Shown here piece after piece: positions 1-8,206 of a stretch of DNA of 18,877 bases. The translations under genes were made by a program, and so were the position numbers. The first letter of the stretch is position 1; the number at the start of each line of letters is the position of its first letter. Origin of the DNA: Thiodiazotropha sp037384445. Lineage in GTDB: Bacteria; Pseudomonadota; Gammaproteobacteria; Chromatiales; Chromatiaceae. The notes beneath the pieces were generated by a model that did no database searches, was not told where the DNA came from, and worked only from the letters and a program-made list of their open reading frames with translations. Location of the stretch: NCBI GenBank assembly GCA_037384445.1, contig JARRNY010000095.1, positions 1 through 18,877 of the forward strand, written 5' to 3'.

Positions 1-1691
1 TGGTCACCCAGGTAGAGCCGCTCCACATTCGGCATCGGCAGACCGAGATCGAGAATGCCGTCTACCGGTGTCGCCGGATAGAAAGCAGGCAGAATGCCGG
101 CCGGATAGAAGGGGTCATAGGCACCGCGGGCGATATCCCAGAAGTTGGTTTTGAAGACACTGCCGTTGACCAGACTGGAGTAGACCGGACCGTCACCCGA
201 TGAGTTGACGCCGCTGAGGATCGGGTCATTGGGATTCGAGGCGGCTGAGTAGACGACGTCGACACTATCGGAAGGGCTCAGCACATTGGGCGTGGAACCT
301 CGTTGTATCACGGTGGCATGTACCACATTGAAGGGTGGCAGGATGCTGGAAACCCGGGTATCGAAATCGCCGCAATGCATGCCCAGATCGTTGGCTGCGA
401 AGATGCGGTAACCGCTCTGGGTGGTCAGAGACTGTTCGCTGACCGATGTCCCATTCAGGGTGCCGCTCTGACTGCTGGAGTTGATCGAGACATTGGGTAC
501 CGTCGGGGTATCGGTGACAGTAACGCTGGCAGTATCACTATCGCTGGCGCCGTCATTATCGGTCACCGAGAGCGTTGCCGTGTAGCTGCCGGCGGCTGCG
601 TAGCTGTGGGACGGGTTGGCGTTGGTACTGCTGGCACCGTCACCGAATTGCCACAGATAGGCGCTGATCGTGCCATCGCTGTCACTGGAGCCGGTGCTGA
701 AGAAACTGATTGGATTACCGGTGGTGCCGCTATAGCTGCCGTTGGCATTGGCGGTCGGAGCCTGATTGGGTCCCGCGCTGATCGTGGCCGTCGTGGTGTC
801 GCTGTCCACGCCTCCGGCATTGTCGGTCACCGTAAGGCTCACGCTGTAGGTGCCCGCTGTCGTGTAGCTATGGCTCGGATTGGCTTGTGTACTGCTGCTG
901 CCGTCGCCGAAGTTCCAGACATAGCCCGTGATGCTGCCATCGGCATCGCTGCTGCCGGCACTGCTGAAGTTGATCCCCACTCCGATAGCGCCACTGTAGG
1001 GGCCATTGGCACTGGCGACCGGCGCCGTGTTGCCGGCGGGTTGGCTGCTGATGGTTGCGGTTGCCGTATCGCTGCCGCTTGCCCCGTCATCATCGGTCAC
1101 CGTAAGGGTGATCGTATAGCTTCCGGTTGAGGTGTAGCTGTGGTTGGGATTGGCCAAAGTGCTGCTGCTGCCATCGCCGAAGTCCCAGGCGTAGCTCTGA
1201 ATGGTGCCGTCGCTGTCGGCAGAGCCGCTACTGGAGAAAGCAATCGCCTCGCCGGTCAGGGCGGCGTAGGGGCCGTTGGCCTGGGCAGTGGGTGGGTTGT
1301 TGATTGTGACAAGGGCCGTGTCGTTGTCGCTGTCGCCGGCATCGTCGGTCACCGTGAGAGTGGCAGTGAAACTCCCGGCAGTGGAATAGCTGTGTGAGGG
1401 ATTGGCGGAACTGCTGCTAGTGCCATCACCAAAATTCCAGAGATAACTTTGGATGGTACCGTCGCTGTCGCTGGAGCCAGCGCTTGAGAAGTTGATTGAC
1501 TGACCCATCGAAGCCGCGTAGGGACCATTTGCCTCGGAGGTTGGCGCCCGATTGGACGAGCCGTCGTCTCCATCCTCATCGCCGCCACCGCCGCCGCCAC
1601 AGGCCGCCAGGATGAGCGGGAGTAAGAAGCTTAGCCAGTGAAGCCTCAGTCTTGAACGAGAGCGAAGTGAGCGGTTGTTTTGATCAATCAT
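1..1691 (-). CDS. PKD-repeat surface lipoprotein (C-terminus beyond the window)
   Basis: Reading down from the ATG at 1689-1691 the frame stays open to the left edge (563 codons, no stop), so the 3' end is missing. The N-terminus is a lipoprotein signal: basic residues, a short hydrophobic run and a LAAC lipobox with Cys31. A Gly/Asp/Glu-rich spacer follows; Gly at +2 would fit outer-membrane export. Four PKD domains come next (about residues 44-130, 131-214, 219-303 and 308-393), each with an ANGxY start, a W(N/D/Q)FGDG motif, NPSHSY/NPNHSY and a TVTD segment. PKD domains are extracellular Ig-like spacers or adhesion modules. After about residue 420 the architecture changes to a non-PKD segment containing NDLGMHC and SILPPFNVVHA. 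I recall such segments in other large exported proteobacterial proteins but know no function. An alternative role as an exported enzyme's accessory region cannot be excluded. The ribosome site is weak (a G-rich run about 8 nt upstream). Confidence 0.88.
   Translation of the reverse strand, partial: MIDQNNRSLRSRSRLRLHWLSFLLPLILAACGGGGGGDEDGDDGSSNRAPTSEANGPYAASMGQSINFSSAGSSDSDGTIQSYLWNFGDGTSSSSANPSHSYSTAGSFTATLTVTDDAGDSDNDTALVTINNPPTAQANGPYAALTGEAIAFSSSGSADSDGTIQSYAWDFGDGSSSTLANPNHSYTSTGSYTITLTVTDDDGASGSDTATATISSQPAGNTAPVASANGPYSGAIGVGINFSSAGSSDADGSITGYVWNFGDGSSSTQANPSHSYTTAGTYSVSLTVTDNAGGVDSDTTTATISAGPNQAPTANANGSYSGTTGNPISFFSTGSSDSDGTISAYLWQFGDGASSTNANPSHSYAAAGSYTATLSVTDNDGASDSDTASVTVTDTPTVPNVSINSSSQSGTLNGTSVSEQSLTTQSGYRIFAANDLGMHCGDFDTRVSSILPPFNVVHATVIQRGSTPNVLSPSDSVDVVYSAASNPNDPILSGVNSSGDGPVYSSLVNGSVFKTNFWDIARGAYDPFYPAGILPAFYPATPVDGILDLGLPMPNVERLYLGD
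513..1563 (-). repeat. Four tandem PKD-domain coding repeats
   Basis: The same domain is encoded four times in a row. The WxFGDG codons fall near 1423-1439, 1170-1187, 901-918 and 636-653, giving a period of about 250-270 bp. The repeats are diverged at DNA level but keep the same motif order, so they are old internal duplications rather than recent copies. Confidence 0.85.
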
Positions 1692-2105
1692 GGCGATGGC
1701 CCCCAATGCAAGACAGTGACATGTGTACCTGTATGAGGTGTTGTAATTTGGCACACGAATAATGGGAAAATAGTCCCAATAAGTGATTCGGTCAACAATT
1801 CACCTTCACCAACTCCCTGTTAGAGTCAGGCAATAACTGACCTGTGAGCCTACTGTGAAGACCTTAAGCCCAGCTGAAGGTTAGGAATCTAAGAGCAGGT
1901 TACGCCGAGAAATCGAGGCGCCGGATGCACTGATTCAGGGTTGCGGATCCTGGCAATAGCTGGCTATTACGCGTGATCCAGGCCGAAGAGAGTGCCCTTG
2001 GCGCCTTCCTGAAGCCCCTGGCAGATTGAGCCTATGAGAAGAGACAGACACGACATGAACTTGGCCTGTGCCGGGTGCAATATTCGGGTTGAACATCTCA
2101 GGAGT
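1692..2105. other. Intergenic region without a recognisable gene
   Basis: These 414 bases between the lipoprotein and lysR hold no credible ORF. The right part contains an imperfect nested inverted repeat at 1945-1979 (GGATC...GATCC around AATAG...CTATT) of unknown meaning. The left part holds the candidate lipoprotein promoter. Confidence 0.6.
1767..1795 (-). promoter_or_regulatory. Candidate sigma-70 promoter for the PKD lipoprotein
   Basis: On the minus strand TTGACC (1790-1795) and TATTTT (1767-1772) are separated by exactly 17 bp, close to the consensus -35/-10 layout. The expected start site lies about 70 nt upstream of the ATG at 1691. An inverted repeat TGGGA-N6-TCCCA (1763-1778) overlaps the -10, as an operator would. 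This is pattern matching only. Confidence 0.5.
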
Positions 2106-2990
2106 TTAACTCCTCAGGGTCTCTGCTTCCCTCAGCAGGGCAGAAAATGCCAAGGCGGCGGGTGAGAGTGAGCTTCCCCGTTTGGCGATGACCGCCAGTT
2201 CCCGAGCAATGTGCAGTCCCCGTACGCGGATTTCGCAGACATCTTCCAGGGTGTCCACACCCAGCCGGCTGACGAAGGCCAGGTTCCCGGTGGTTGCGAC
2301 CATGCGCAGGATGGCCGGGATGGAACGGAGTTCCATCACGACATTCATCTCCACACCGGCATCTCGCAGGGCGGCATCGATGATCTGGCGAACAGCGGTA
2401 TCCGCCTCAAAGCCGACGAAGGCAAGGCCGTCGAGGGCCAGGGCATCGATCTCACCCTGACGGGCCAGGGCGTGGTCTTTGGGGGAAACCAGTACAATAC
2501 GGTCGGTAAGCAGAGGCCAGATATCCAACTCCCGGGGTTGTACGGGCAGGGTGACCAGCCCCAGCTCGAGCCGGCCGCTGATGACATCCTCCGCCACCTC
2601 GATACTGCCCGCTTCCTTGAGCTGAAAACGCACCCCAGGGTGGTCCTGCTGAAAACGGGCAATCGCCTTTGGCAGCACGAAAGAGACAGCAGTGGCGCCA
2701 CCGCCGATGCGGACTGTTCCGCCTTCGAGGCCCTGATGTGCACGCACCTGCTCGCGCAGGTGATCGAAGCGGCTGACCAGTCCGCGAGCCTCGCCTACCA
2801 CCAGACGGCCGATCTCAGTGAGTTCGGCCCCCTTGCGTCCCCGGTTAAGCAGTTCGGCACCGAGATAGGCCTCAAGTTGCTGCAGGCGGCGTGAGAGTGC
2901 GGGCTGGGTGATCCCGATGCGGTCAGCCGCCTCGGTAATGGAGCCGGTGTCGGCGACGGCAAGCAGTGATCTGAGCAGTTGAAGATCCAT
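2106..2990 (-). CDS. LysR-family transcriptional regulator, divergent from acnB
   Basis: A 294-aa protein with the usual LysR length and layout. The N-terminal winged helix-turn-helix covers about residues 1-60, with the typical MDLQLLRSLLAVADTGS start, the helix region SITEAADRIGITQPALSRRL and then the linker helix. The effector-binding domain (about 90-290) contains the RIGGGATAVSFVLPKAIARF segment where such domains begin. I chose the ATG at 2988-2990 because LysR proteins begin at this point; the ATG at 3044 would add 18 atypical residues and would sit on a perfect TATAAT. No strong Shine-Dalgarno is visible. The divergent position next to acnB suggests it may control acnB and itself in response to a small metabolite, but this is inferred from layout only. 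I cannot assign a named ortholog. Confidence 0.92.
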   Translation of the reverse strand: MDLQLLRSLLAVADTGSITEAADRIGITQPALSRRLQQLEAYLGAELLNRGRKGAELTEIGRLVVGEARGLVSRFDHLREQVRAHQGLEGGTVRIGGGATAVSFVLPKAIARFQQDHPGVRFQLKEAGSIEVAEDVISGRLELGLVTLPVQPRELDIWPLLTDRIVLVSPKDHALARQGEIDALALDGLAFVGFEADTAVRQIIDAALRDAGVEMNVVMELRSIPAILRMVATTGNLAFVSRLGVDTLEDVCEIRVRGLHIARELAVIAKRGSSLSPAALAFSALLREAETLRS

Positions 2991-3002
2991 GATGGCGACA
3001 GA

Positions 3003-3022
3003 ATAACATGCACAAAAGTTAT
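3003..3022. promoter_or_regulatory. Inverted repeat, possible regulator site (ATAAC-N10-GTTAT)
   Basis: Perfect 5-bp arms are separated by 10 bp between the lysR start codon and its candidate -10. LysR proteins bind interrupted dyads in such divergent spacers. The spacing is not the classical T-N11-A form, so the assignment to this regulator is tentative. Confidence 0.35.
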
Positions 3023-3042
3023 GATATATATGCGAACAATCC

Positions 3043-3048
3043 ATTATA
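3043..3048 (-). promoter_or_regulatory. Candidate -10 element for lysR
   Basis: The minus strand reads a perfect TATAAT here, about 50 nt upstream of the chosen lysR start. No convincing -35 is visible at 16-18 bp, so the promoter may be activator dependent or weak. The element lies inside the dyad at 3043-3060. Confidence 0.35.
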
Positions 3049-3060
3049 CGTATAGATAAT
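3043..3060. promoter_or_regulatory. AT-rich dyad in the lysR-acnB spacer
   Basis: ATTAT-N8-ATAAT encloses a perfect 10-bp palindrome TATACGTATA (3045-3054). It lies midway between the two start codons and overlaps possible -10 elements in both directions. On the plus strand a TGCTATCTT extended -10-like motif (3065-3073) follows and could serve acnB. Binding by the neighbouring regulator is an inference. Confidence 0.35.
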
Positions 3061-3163
3061 CCTCTGCTATCTTCCTACACCTCAATCCGCAAAAGCCGGA
3101 TTTCATATAAAGAAGGGATTGCGCCATCGACGGCGGATCCCAATAACCTGAAGTGAGGTCATC

Positions 3164-5767
3164 ATGCTTGAAGCCTATCGCCAGCACGTCGAAGAGCGCG
3201 CCAAACAGGGCATCCCGCCGCTACCACTGGATGCACAGCAGGTCACCGATCTGGTGGAACTGCTGAAGAGTCCACCGGCCGGTGAAGCAGAGACCCTGCT
3301 TGATCTGCTGACCGATCGGGTGCCGCCGGGTGTGGATGATGCCGCTTATGTGAAAGCCGGTTTTCTGGCCGCGGTTGCCAAGGGCGAGGCGGCGAGTCCG
3401 CTGATCGACAAACGCAAGGCGGTGGAACTGCTTGGCACCATGCTCGGCGGTTACAACATCATGCCCATGATCGACCTGCTCGACGATGCGGAGTTGGGCG
3501 AGTTGGTGGCGGAACAGCTGAAATATACCCTGCTGATGTTCGATGCCTTCCACGACGTGAAGGAGAAGGCCGACGCCGGCAGTGCCAACGCCAAGGCGGT
3601 GATGCAGTCCTGGGCCGACGCCGAGTGGTTCAAGCGCAAGCCCGACGTGCCCGAAGAGATCAAGCTGACCGTGTTCAAGGTCACCAGCGAGACCAATACC
3701 GACGACCTGTCGCCGGCGCAGGACGCCTGGTCGCGTCCCGACATCCCGCTGCATGCCCTGGCCATGCTGAAGAACGAGCGTGAAGGCATCGTCCCGGACC
3801 AACCCGGCAAGGTCGGTCCGATCTCCACCCTCGAATCGCTGAAGGAGAAGGGGCTGCCCCTGGCCTATGTGGGCGACGTGGTGGGTACCGGTTCCTCGCG
3901 CAAGTCGGCCACCAACTCGGTGTTGTGGCACATGGGCCATGACATCCCTCATGTACCGAACAAGCGCCAGGGCGGGGTGGTGCTGGGTGGCAAGATCGCC
4001 CCGATCTTCTTCAACACGGTGGAAGACTCGGGCGCGCTGCCCATTGAGTGCGAGGTGGATAAACTCAATATGGGCGACGTCATCGTGCTCAAACCCTACG
4101 CGGGGCGCATCGAGAACGAGGCGGGCGAACTGCTCAGCGAATTCAGCCTCAAGACCGATGTGCTGCTCGACGAGGCCAAGACCGGCGGCCGCATTCCCCT
4201 GATCATCGGCCGCTCCCTGACCGAGCGTGCCCGCGAGGCCCTCGGCCTGGAGCCGAGCGAGGTGTTCCGTCGTCCGGTCGATCCGGAAGACTCCGGCAAG
4301 GGTTTCACCCTGGCGCAGAAGATGGTCGGCAAGGCCTGCGGCGTCGAGGGCATCCGTCCCGGCACCTACTGTGAGCCGCGCATGAGCACCGTGGGCTCCC
4401 AGGACACCACCGGTCCGATGACCCGTGACGAACTGAAGGAGCTGGCCTGCCTCGGCTTCACCGCTGATCTGGTGATGCAGTCCTTCTGCCACACCGCTGC
4501 TTATCCCAAGCCGGTGGACATCAGCACCCAGCACACCCTGCCCGATTTCATCCAGAACCGGGGCGGCGTCTCCCTGCGTCCGGGCGACGGCATCATCCAC
4601 TCCTGGCTCAACCGCATGCTGCTGCCCGATATGGTGGGTACCGGCGGCGATTCCCACACCCGCTTTCCGCTCGGCATCTCCTTTCCGGCTGGCTCCGGCC
4701 TGGTCGCCTTCGGCGCGGCGCTGGGGGTGATTCCCCTCGACATGCCGGAATCGGTGCTGGTCAAATTCACCGGCGAGCGCCAGCCCGGCATCACTCTGCG
4801 CGATCTGGTCAACGCCATCCCCTACGCGGCGATCCAGCGCGGTCTGCTGACGGTGGAGAAGCAGGGTAAAAAGAACGTCTACAACGGCCGTATCCTGGAG
4901 ATCCAGGGTCTGCCCGATCTGACCGTAGAGCAGGCCTTCGAGCTCTCCGACGCCTCTGCCGAGCGTTCCGCTGGTGGTTGTACCATCGAGCTCTCCGAGG
5001 AGTCGGTAGCCGGCTACCTGCGTTCCAACATCACCATGCTGCGCTGGATGATCGACAACGGCTACCAGGACGCCCGCACCCTGGAGCGTCGCGCCCGCGC
5101 CATGGAGGAGTGGCTGGAGAACCCGAGCCTGATGCGTGCCGACGCCGATGCCGAGTACGCCGAGGTGATCGAGATCAACATGTCGGAGATCACCGAACCG
5201 CTGCTGGCCTGCCCCAACGACCCGGACGATGTGAAGCCGCTCTCGGAGGTCCAGGGCACCAAGATCGACGAGGTCTTCATCGGCTCCTGCATGACCAACA
5301 TCGGCCACTTCCGCGCCGCCGCCAAACTGCTGGAGGCCTCGGGCGAGAGCATTCCCACCCGCCTGTGGATCGCACCGCCCACCAAGATGGACGAGCAGCA
5401 GCTGATGGAGGAGGGGATCTACAACATCTACGCCAGCTCCGGCGCCCGCACCGAGATGCCCGGCTGCTCGCTCTGCATGGGCAACCAGGCGCGCATCGCG
5501 GCGGGTTCGACGGCGGTCTCCACCTCGACACGCAACTTCCCCAATCGTCTCGGCCAGGGGGCCAATGTGTACCTCTCCTCGGCGGAACTCGCCGCCGTGG
5601 CCGCGATCATGGGCAAGCTGCCGACGGTGGCCGAGTACATGGAATACGCCACCAAGATCAACTCTCTGTCGCCGGAGATCTACAAGTATCTCAACTTCGA
5701 CAAGATGGATAAGTATGTAGCGTCCGCCAAGCGGGGGCAGGAGATTGCGATCAAGCTGATTGCCTGA
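3164..5767 (+). CDS. acnB: Aconitate hydratase B / 2-methylisocitrate dehydratase
   Basis: The 867-aa product matches E. coli AcnB almost end to end in length and sequence. It interconverts citrate and isocitrate in the TCA cycle, and the family also dehydrates 2-methylisocitrate in propionate breakdown. The start MLEAYRQHVEERA is the family N-terminus, preceded by a good AAGTGAGGT ribosome site. The HEAT-like domain takes about residues 1-160 and the swivelling domain about 161-380, including GDVVGTGSSRKSATNS. The catalytic core follows with TGGDSHTRFP. The three [4Fe-4S] ligands are all present: Cys709 in GSCMTN, and Cys768 and Cys771 in PGCSLC. The gene is GC-rich and intact. It is divergent from a LysR gene and followed by a strong hairpin. 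Its 3' end recurs in decayed form at 9804-10194. Confidence 0.98.
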   Translation: MLEAYRQHVEERAKQGIPPLPLDAQQVTDLVELLKSPPAGEAETLLDLLTDRVPPGVDDAAYVKAGFLAAVAKGEAASPLIDKRKAVELLGTMLGGYNIMPMIDLLDDAELGELVAEQLKYTLLMFDAFHDVKEKADAGSANAKAVMQSWADAEWFKRKPDVPEEIKLTVFKVTSETNTDDLSPAQDAWSRPDIPLHALAMLKNEREGIVPDQPGKVGPISTLESLKEKGLPLAYVGDVVGTGSSRKSATNSVLWHMGHDIPHVPNKRQGGVVLGGKIAPIFFNTVEDSGALPIECEVDKLNMGDVIVLKPYAGRIENEAGELLSEFSLKTDVLLDEAKTGGRIPLIIGRSLTERAREALGLEPSEVFRRPVDPEDSGKGFTLAQKMVGKACGVEGIRPGTYCEPRMSTVGSQDTTGPMTRDELKELACLGFTADLVMQSFCHTAAYPKPVDISTQHTLPDFIQNRGGVSLRPGDGIIHSWLNRMLLPDMVGTGGDSHTRFPLGISFPAGSGLVAFGAALGVIPLDMPESVLVKFTGERQPGITLRDLVNAIPYAAIQRGLLTVEKQGKKNVYNGRILEIQGLPDLTVEQAFELSDASAERSAGGCTIELSEESVAGYLRSNITMLRWMIDNGYQDARTLERRARAMEEWLENPSLMRADADAEYAEVIEINMSEITEPLLACPNDPDDVKPLSEVQGTKIDEVFIGSCMTNIGHFRAAAKLLEASGESIPTRLWIAPPTKMDEQQLMEEGIYNIYASSGARTEMPGCSLCMGNQARIAAGSTAVSTSTRNFPNRLGQGANVYLSSAELAAVAAIMGKLPTVAEYMEYATKINSLSPEIYKYLNFDKMDKYVASAKRGQEIAIKLIA

Positions 5768-5942
5768 TGCTCAGGCCGGACCGGAGGGATTCGCCTCCGG
5801 TCTGTATGAGACGCGATGGCTGTCGGTGAGTGCCTGGCATCCATGCCGTCGAGCATAGCGTCTGGATACATATAGAAGATCATGAGGATAACGACAGCTC
5901 CAAGGAATGGAGCGCACTATGTCTCAAGCAGCGAGCACGGAC
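5216..5942 (+). repeat. Direct repeat, copy 1: acnB 3' end to IS91 start
   Basis: This stretch, from late acnB through its hairpin to the first codons of the IS91-type transposase, recurs in the same orientation at 9804-10369. The second copy lacks about 160 bp corresponding to roughly 5445-5608. The match ends abruptly at 5942/10369. Confidence 0.9.
5777..5804 (+). terminator. Hairpin after acnB
   Basis: A GC-rich 11-bp stem (one G-U pair) closes a GATTCG loop ten bases after the acnB stop. The inner arms GACCGGAGG/CCTCCGGTC are perfect. No T-run follows, so it may terminate poorly or act as a 3'-end stabiliser. A related hairpin at 10206-10229 keeps the stem through a paired base change. 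Confidence 0.6.
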
Positions 5943-6120
5943 CGATCGCCAATGGGCCTACCTTATAAACGTTACCGGCCGGAACGGACGCTTCGATGTG
6001 TCGATCTTCCCGAAGTGCGCGGGTGAAGCCAAGGTGATAGCGAGTATCGAGAATCAGGCGGTCATCGCCAAGATACTGAATCATCTACAAGCCCAGGGGG
6101 CAATTACCTCCACCACTTGA
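5919..6120 (+). pseudogene. Collapsed IS91-family transposase (N- and C-terminal ends only)
   Basis: Two reading frames each hold one end of the same transposase type. From the ATG at 5919, frame one reads MSQAAS...MGLPYKRYRPERTL, which matches the start of IS91-type (HUH, Y2) transposases. Near 5985-5995 the sequence switches, and another frame reads RFDVSIFPKCAGEAKVIASI, then ENQAVIAKILNHL, to a TGA at 6118-6120. This matches the C-terminal tail, usually CPxCGG...KVIASIEDPAVIxKIL. The first Cys is Phe here and one Gly is Ala. The roughly 300 central residues with the catalytic centre are gone and the join is out of frame. The fragment is dead. It sits just after acnB and faces the same way. 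Family assignment is from memory of the motifs. Confidence 0.8.
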
Positions 6121-6401
6121 ATTGCTACCTGCTACGCGGATCTCCTCCGATGTGGACTGGTAGGTATAGCTTTCACACTTCTCTGCGCGGACGGTAACAG
6201 AAGGATAGGTTGCCTGGTGGCTTATTCCCTAAGGCAAGCTGGAGGAGCGGAAAGTTCGTGGAAGAGGGCAGGTTCAGTTAAGTAAGTGCCGTTCTGGCCT
6301 ATCCCCAGTTAGTCTTGTTAATGTCAGAAGGAGCTATTATCCTCCGGCCCCAATAGCACGCTTAACTCAGAAATTTGAGATGGTTAAGCTTTAGAAGGCC
6401 C
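6121..6401. other. Intergenic region, IS remnant to argS
   Basis: No gene is visible. It may hold the old right end (oriIS) of the IS91-like element, but I cannot recognise one. An imperfect inverted repeat CTTAAC...GTTAAG at 6361-6388 lies just beyond the argS stop and could be its 3' hairpin, although it has no T-run on the minus strand. Confidence 0.45.
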
Positions 6402-8141
6402 TTACATCTTCTCCATCACTTCGATACCGAGCAAATCCAGCCCTGTCCGCAATGTCATCGACGTTGCCTTACTCAACTGCAGACGGCTGAGTTTCATGGA
6501 CTCATCGATACCGGGCTTCAAGATCGGGCAGGCTTCGTAAAAGCTCATAAACAGACTCGAAAGCTCATGCAGATAGCTGCACAATACGTGTGGATACGCA
6601 TCTTCGACAACCTGCTCGATGGTCTCTGAAAAGCGTATGAGTTTTAACGCCAGATCTTTTTCCTGTGCTTGATTGAGCTGGATTTCCGCATGAAAGTGCT
6701 CCATATCCAACCCCGCATTTCTGAAAATACTGGCAATCCGCGTGTAGGCATATTGCAGATAAGGCCCAGTGTTACCTTCGAAGTTCAACATGCTGTTCCA
6801 ATCGAATACATAGTCATTGGTACGGGTCTTACAGAGATCAGCGTATTTGACGGCGCCGATGCCAACCTTACGGCTGACCTCTTCCATTTCGCTTGCTGAA
6901 AGATCCGGATTTTTGTTCTTAACAACCGCTGCTGCCCGCTCGACAGCCTCTTCAAGCAGTTCGGCTAGTTTTACAGTGCCGCCGGTTCGGGTTTTAAAAG
7001 GCTTGCCGTCTTCACCGAGCATCTTGCCAAAGGCGCAGTGTTCAAGACGCATGGATTCGGGGACAAACCCTGCTTTTCTAGCGACCATAAAGACTTGGTT
7101 CATGTGCAGCGACTGGCGATCGTCCGTGAAATAGAGTACTCGGTCGGCATGTAGTTCACTCGAGCGGTAGCGCAACGCTGCCAGATCGGTTGTAGCGTAT
7201 AAATACCCGCCATCCTTTTTCTGCACGATAACCGGGCTCGGCTCCCCATCCCTGCTCGGCAGTTCTTGCAAAAATATCACCTGCGCCCCGTCGCTTTGCG
7301 TGGCCAGGCCTTGGTTTGTAAGTTCGTCCACCAGAACGGCAAGATCATCGTTGTAAGCGCTTTCGCCGCGTACATGACTTTCATTCAATGTGGTGTTCAA
7401 ACGCCGGTAAATCGTTTCGCTATGCGATAGGGAGACCCTTCGGAATTGATTCCAAAGTTTTAATACCCCAGCGTCACCTGACTGAAGGCGTACGACATAT
7501 TCCCGGGCGCGATCCGCAAAATCGGTGTCTTCGTCAAACCGCCTTTTTGACGCTTGATAGAACTGCTCGAGGTCTTTTAATGCGAGTTCCGCAGAGTCAC
7601 CCTCGTCCATTTTGTCTTCAAGCTCGGCGATAAGCATGCCAAATTGCGTTCCCCAGTCTCCCACATGGTTCTGGCGAATGACTTTGTCTCCTGAAAATTC
7701 GAGTATGCGGGCAATGGCGTCACCGATAATGGTCGAGCGCAGATGACCGACATGCATTTCCTTGGCGAGGTTGGGTGAGCTGTAATCGAGTACTACACAA
7801 TCTGGATGGATTTTCTGGGAAATGCCAAGGTGTGGGGCTTGGATGGTTTTGCTGAGCTGTGCCGCTAGCCAGGTTTGATCCAAAGAGATATTGATAAACC
7901 CCGGCCCGGCTATTTCGATCTTGTCGGCAATGCCGTTTAGCGACAGCTTGTCGCAGATGGTTTGTGCCAGTTCACGGGGATTGCTACCGATCGCTTTCGC
8001 GGCAGCCATGGCGCCGTTGGCTTGGTAGTCACCGAATTTCGAAATTTTACTGGGTGCGACATGAGCACTGAAATGGGCAGGAATACCGATCTCAGTCATG
8101 ATCTGGCGAACGTGGTCTTGCAGCAGGGCGCGAATATTCAT
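6402..8141 (-). CDS. argS: Arginyl-tRNA synthetase
   Basis: This 579-aa class I synthetase charges tRNA-Arg with arginine in the cytoplasm and matches E. coli ArgS (577 aa) along its whole length. The N-terminal Add-1 tRNA-recognition domain covers about 1-110. The HIGH signature is HVGH at 130-133 within NLAKEMHVGHLRST. The region equivalent to KMSKS is the degenerate GKPFKTRTGG near 380, as usual in this enzyme. The C-terminal DALR anticodon-binding domain ends in LDLLGIEVMEKM. The start ATG at 8139-8141 gives the family N-terminus, but no clear Shine-Dalgarno precedes it. The gene is intact and less GC-rich than acnB. It lies alone between mobile-element remnants, so it may be a relocated or acquired copy. 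Whether the genome has another argS cannot be told here. Confidence 0.97.
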   Translation of the reverse strand: MNIRALLQDHVRQIMTEIGIPAHFSAHVAPSKISKFGDYQANGAMAAAKAIGSNPRELAQTICDKLSLNGIADKIEIAGPGFINISLDQTWLAAQLSKTIQAPHLGISQKIHPDCVVLDYSSPNLAKEMHVGHLRSTIIGDAIARILEFSGDKVIRQNHVGDWGTQFGMLIAELEDKMDEGDSAELALKDLEQFYQASKRRFDEDTDFADRAREYVVRLQSGDAGVLKLWNQFRRVSLSHSETIYRRLNTTLNESHVRGESAYNDDLAVLVDELTNQGLATQSDGAQVIFLQELPSRDGEPSPVIVQKKDGGYLYATTDLAALRYRSSELHADRVLYFTDDRQSLHMNQVFMVARKAGFVPESMRLEHCAFGKMLGEDGKPFKTRTGGTVKLAELLEEAVERAAAVVKNKNPDLSASEMEEVSRKVGIGAVKYADLCKTRTNDYVFDWNSMLNFEGNTGPYLQYAYTRIASIFRNAGLDMEHFHAEIQLNQAQEKDLALKLIRFSETIEQVVEDAYPHVLCSYLHELSSLFMSFYEACPILKPGIDESMKLSRLQLSKATSMTLRTGLDLLGIEVMEKM

Positions 8142-8206
8142 CTGGTGAAATGCAATAACCTGGGCTCAGGTCTTGCAATCAAATATTACTCTATTGCTAT
8201 TCAGGT

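Noticed and set aside
303..1130. Long plus-strand ORF rich in Ala, Gly and Val
   Set aside because: It is antisense to the PKD lipoprotein, which has a signal peptide and four recognisable domains. The repetitive composition is the shadow of the PKD repeats.
2100..2114. Hairpin AGGAGT-TTA-ACTCCT at the lysR stop codon as a terminator
   Set aside because: The stem is only 6 bp with the stop codon as its loop, and no T-run follows on the minus strand. It is too weak to call.
3221..5308. 695-codon minus-strand open frame
   Set aside because: It lies entirely antisense to acnB, whose identity is certain. Long antisense frames are common in GC-rich genes, and the translation matches no family I know.
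5830..6120. A 96-aa hypothetical protein
   Set aside because: Only its C-terminal part is meaningful, as the tail of an IS91-type transposase. The first part belongs to the acnB downstream repeat read in a different frame from the transposase start.
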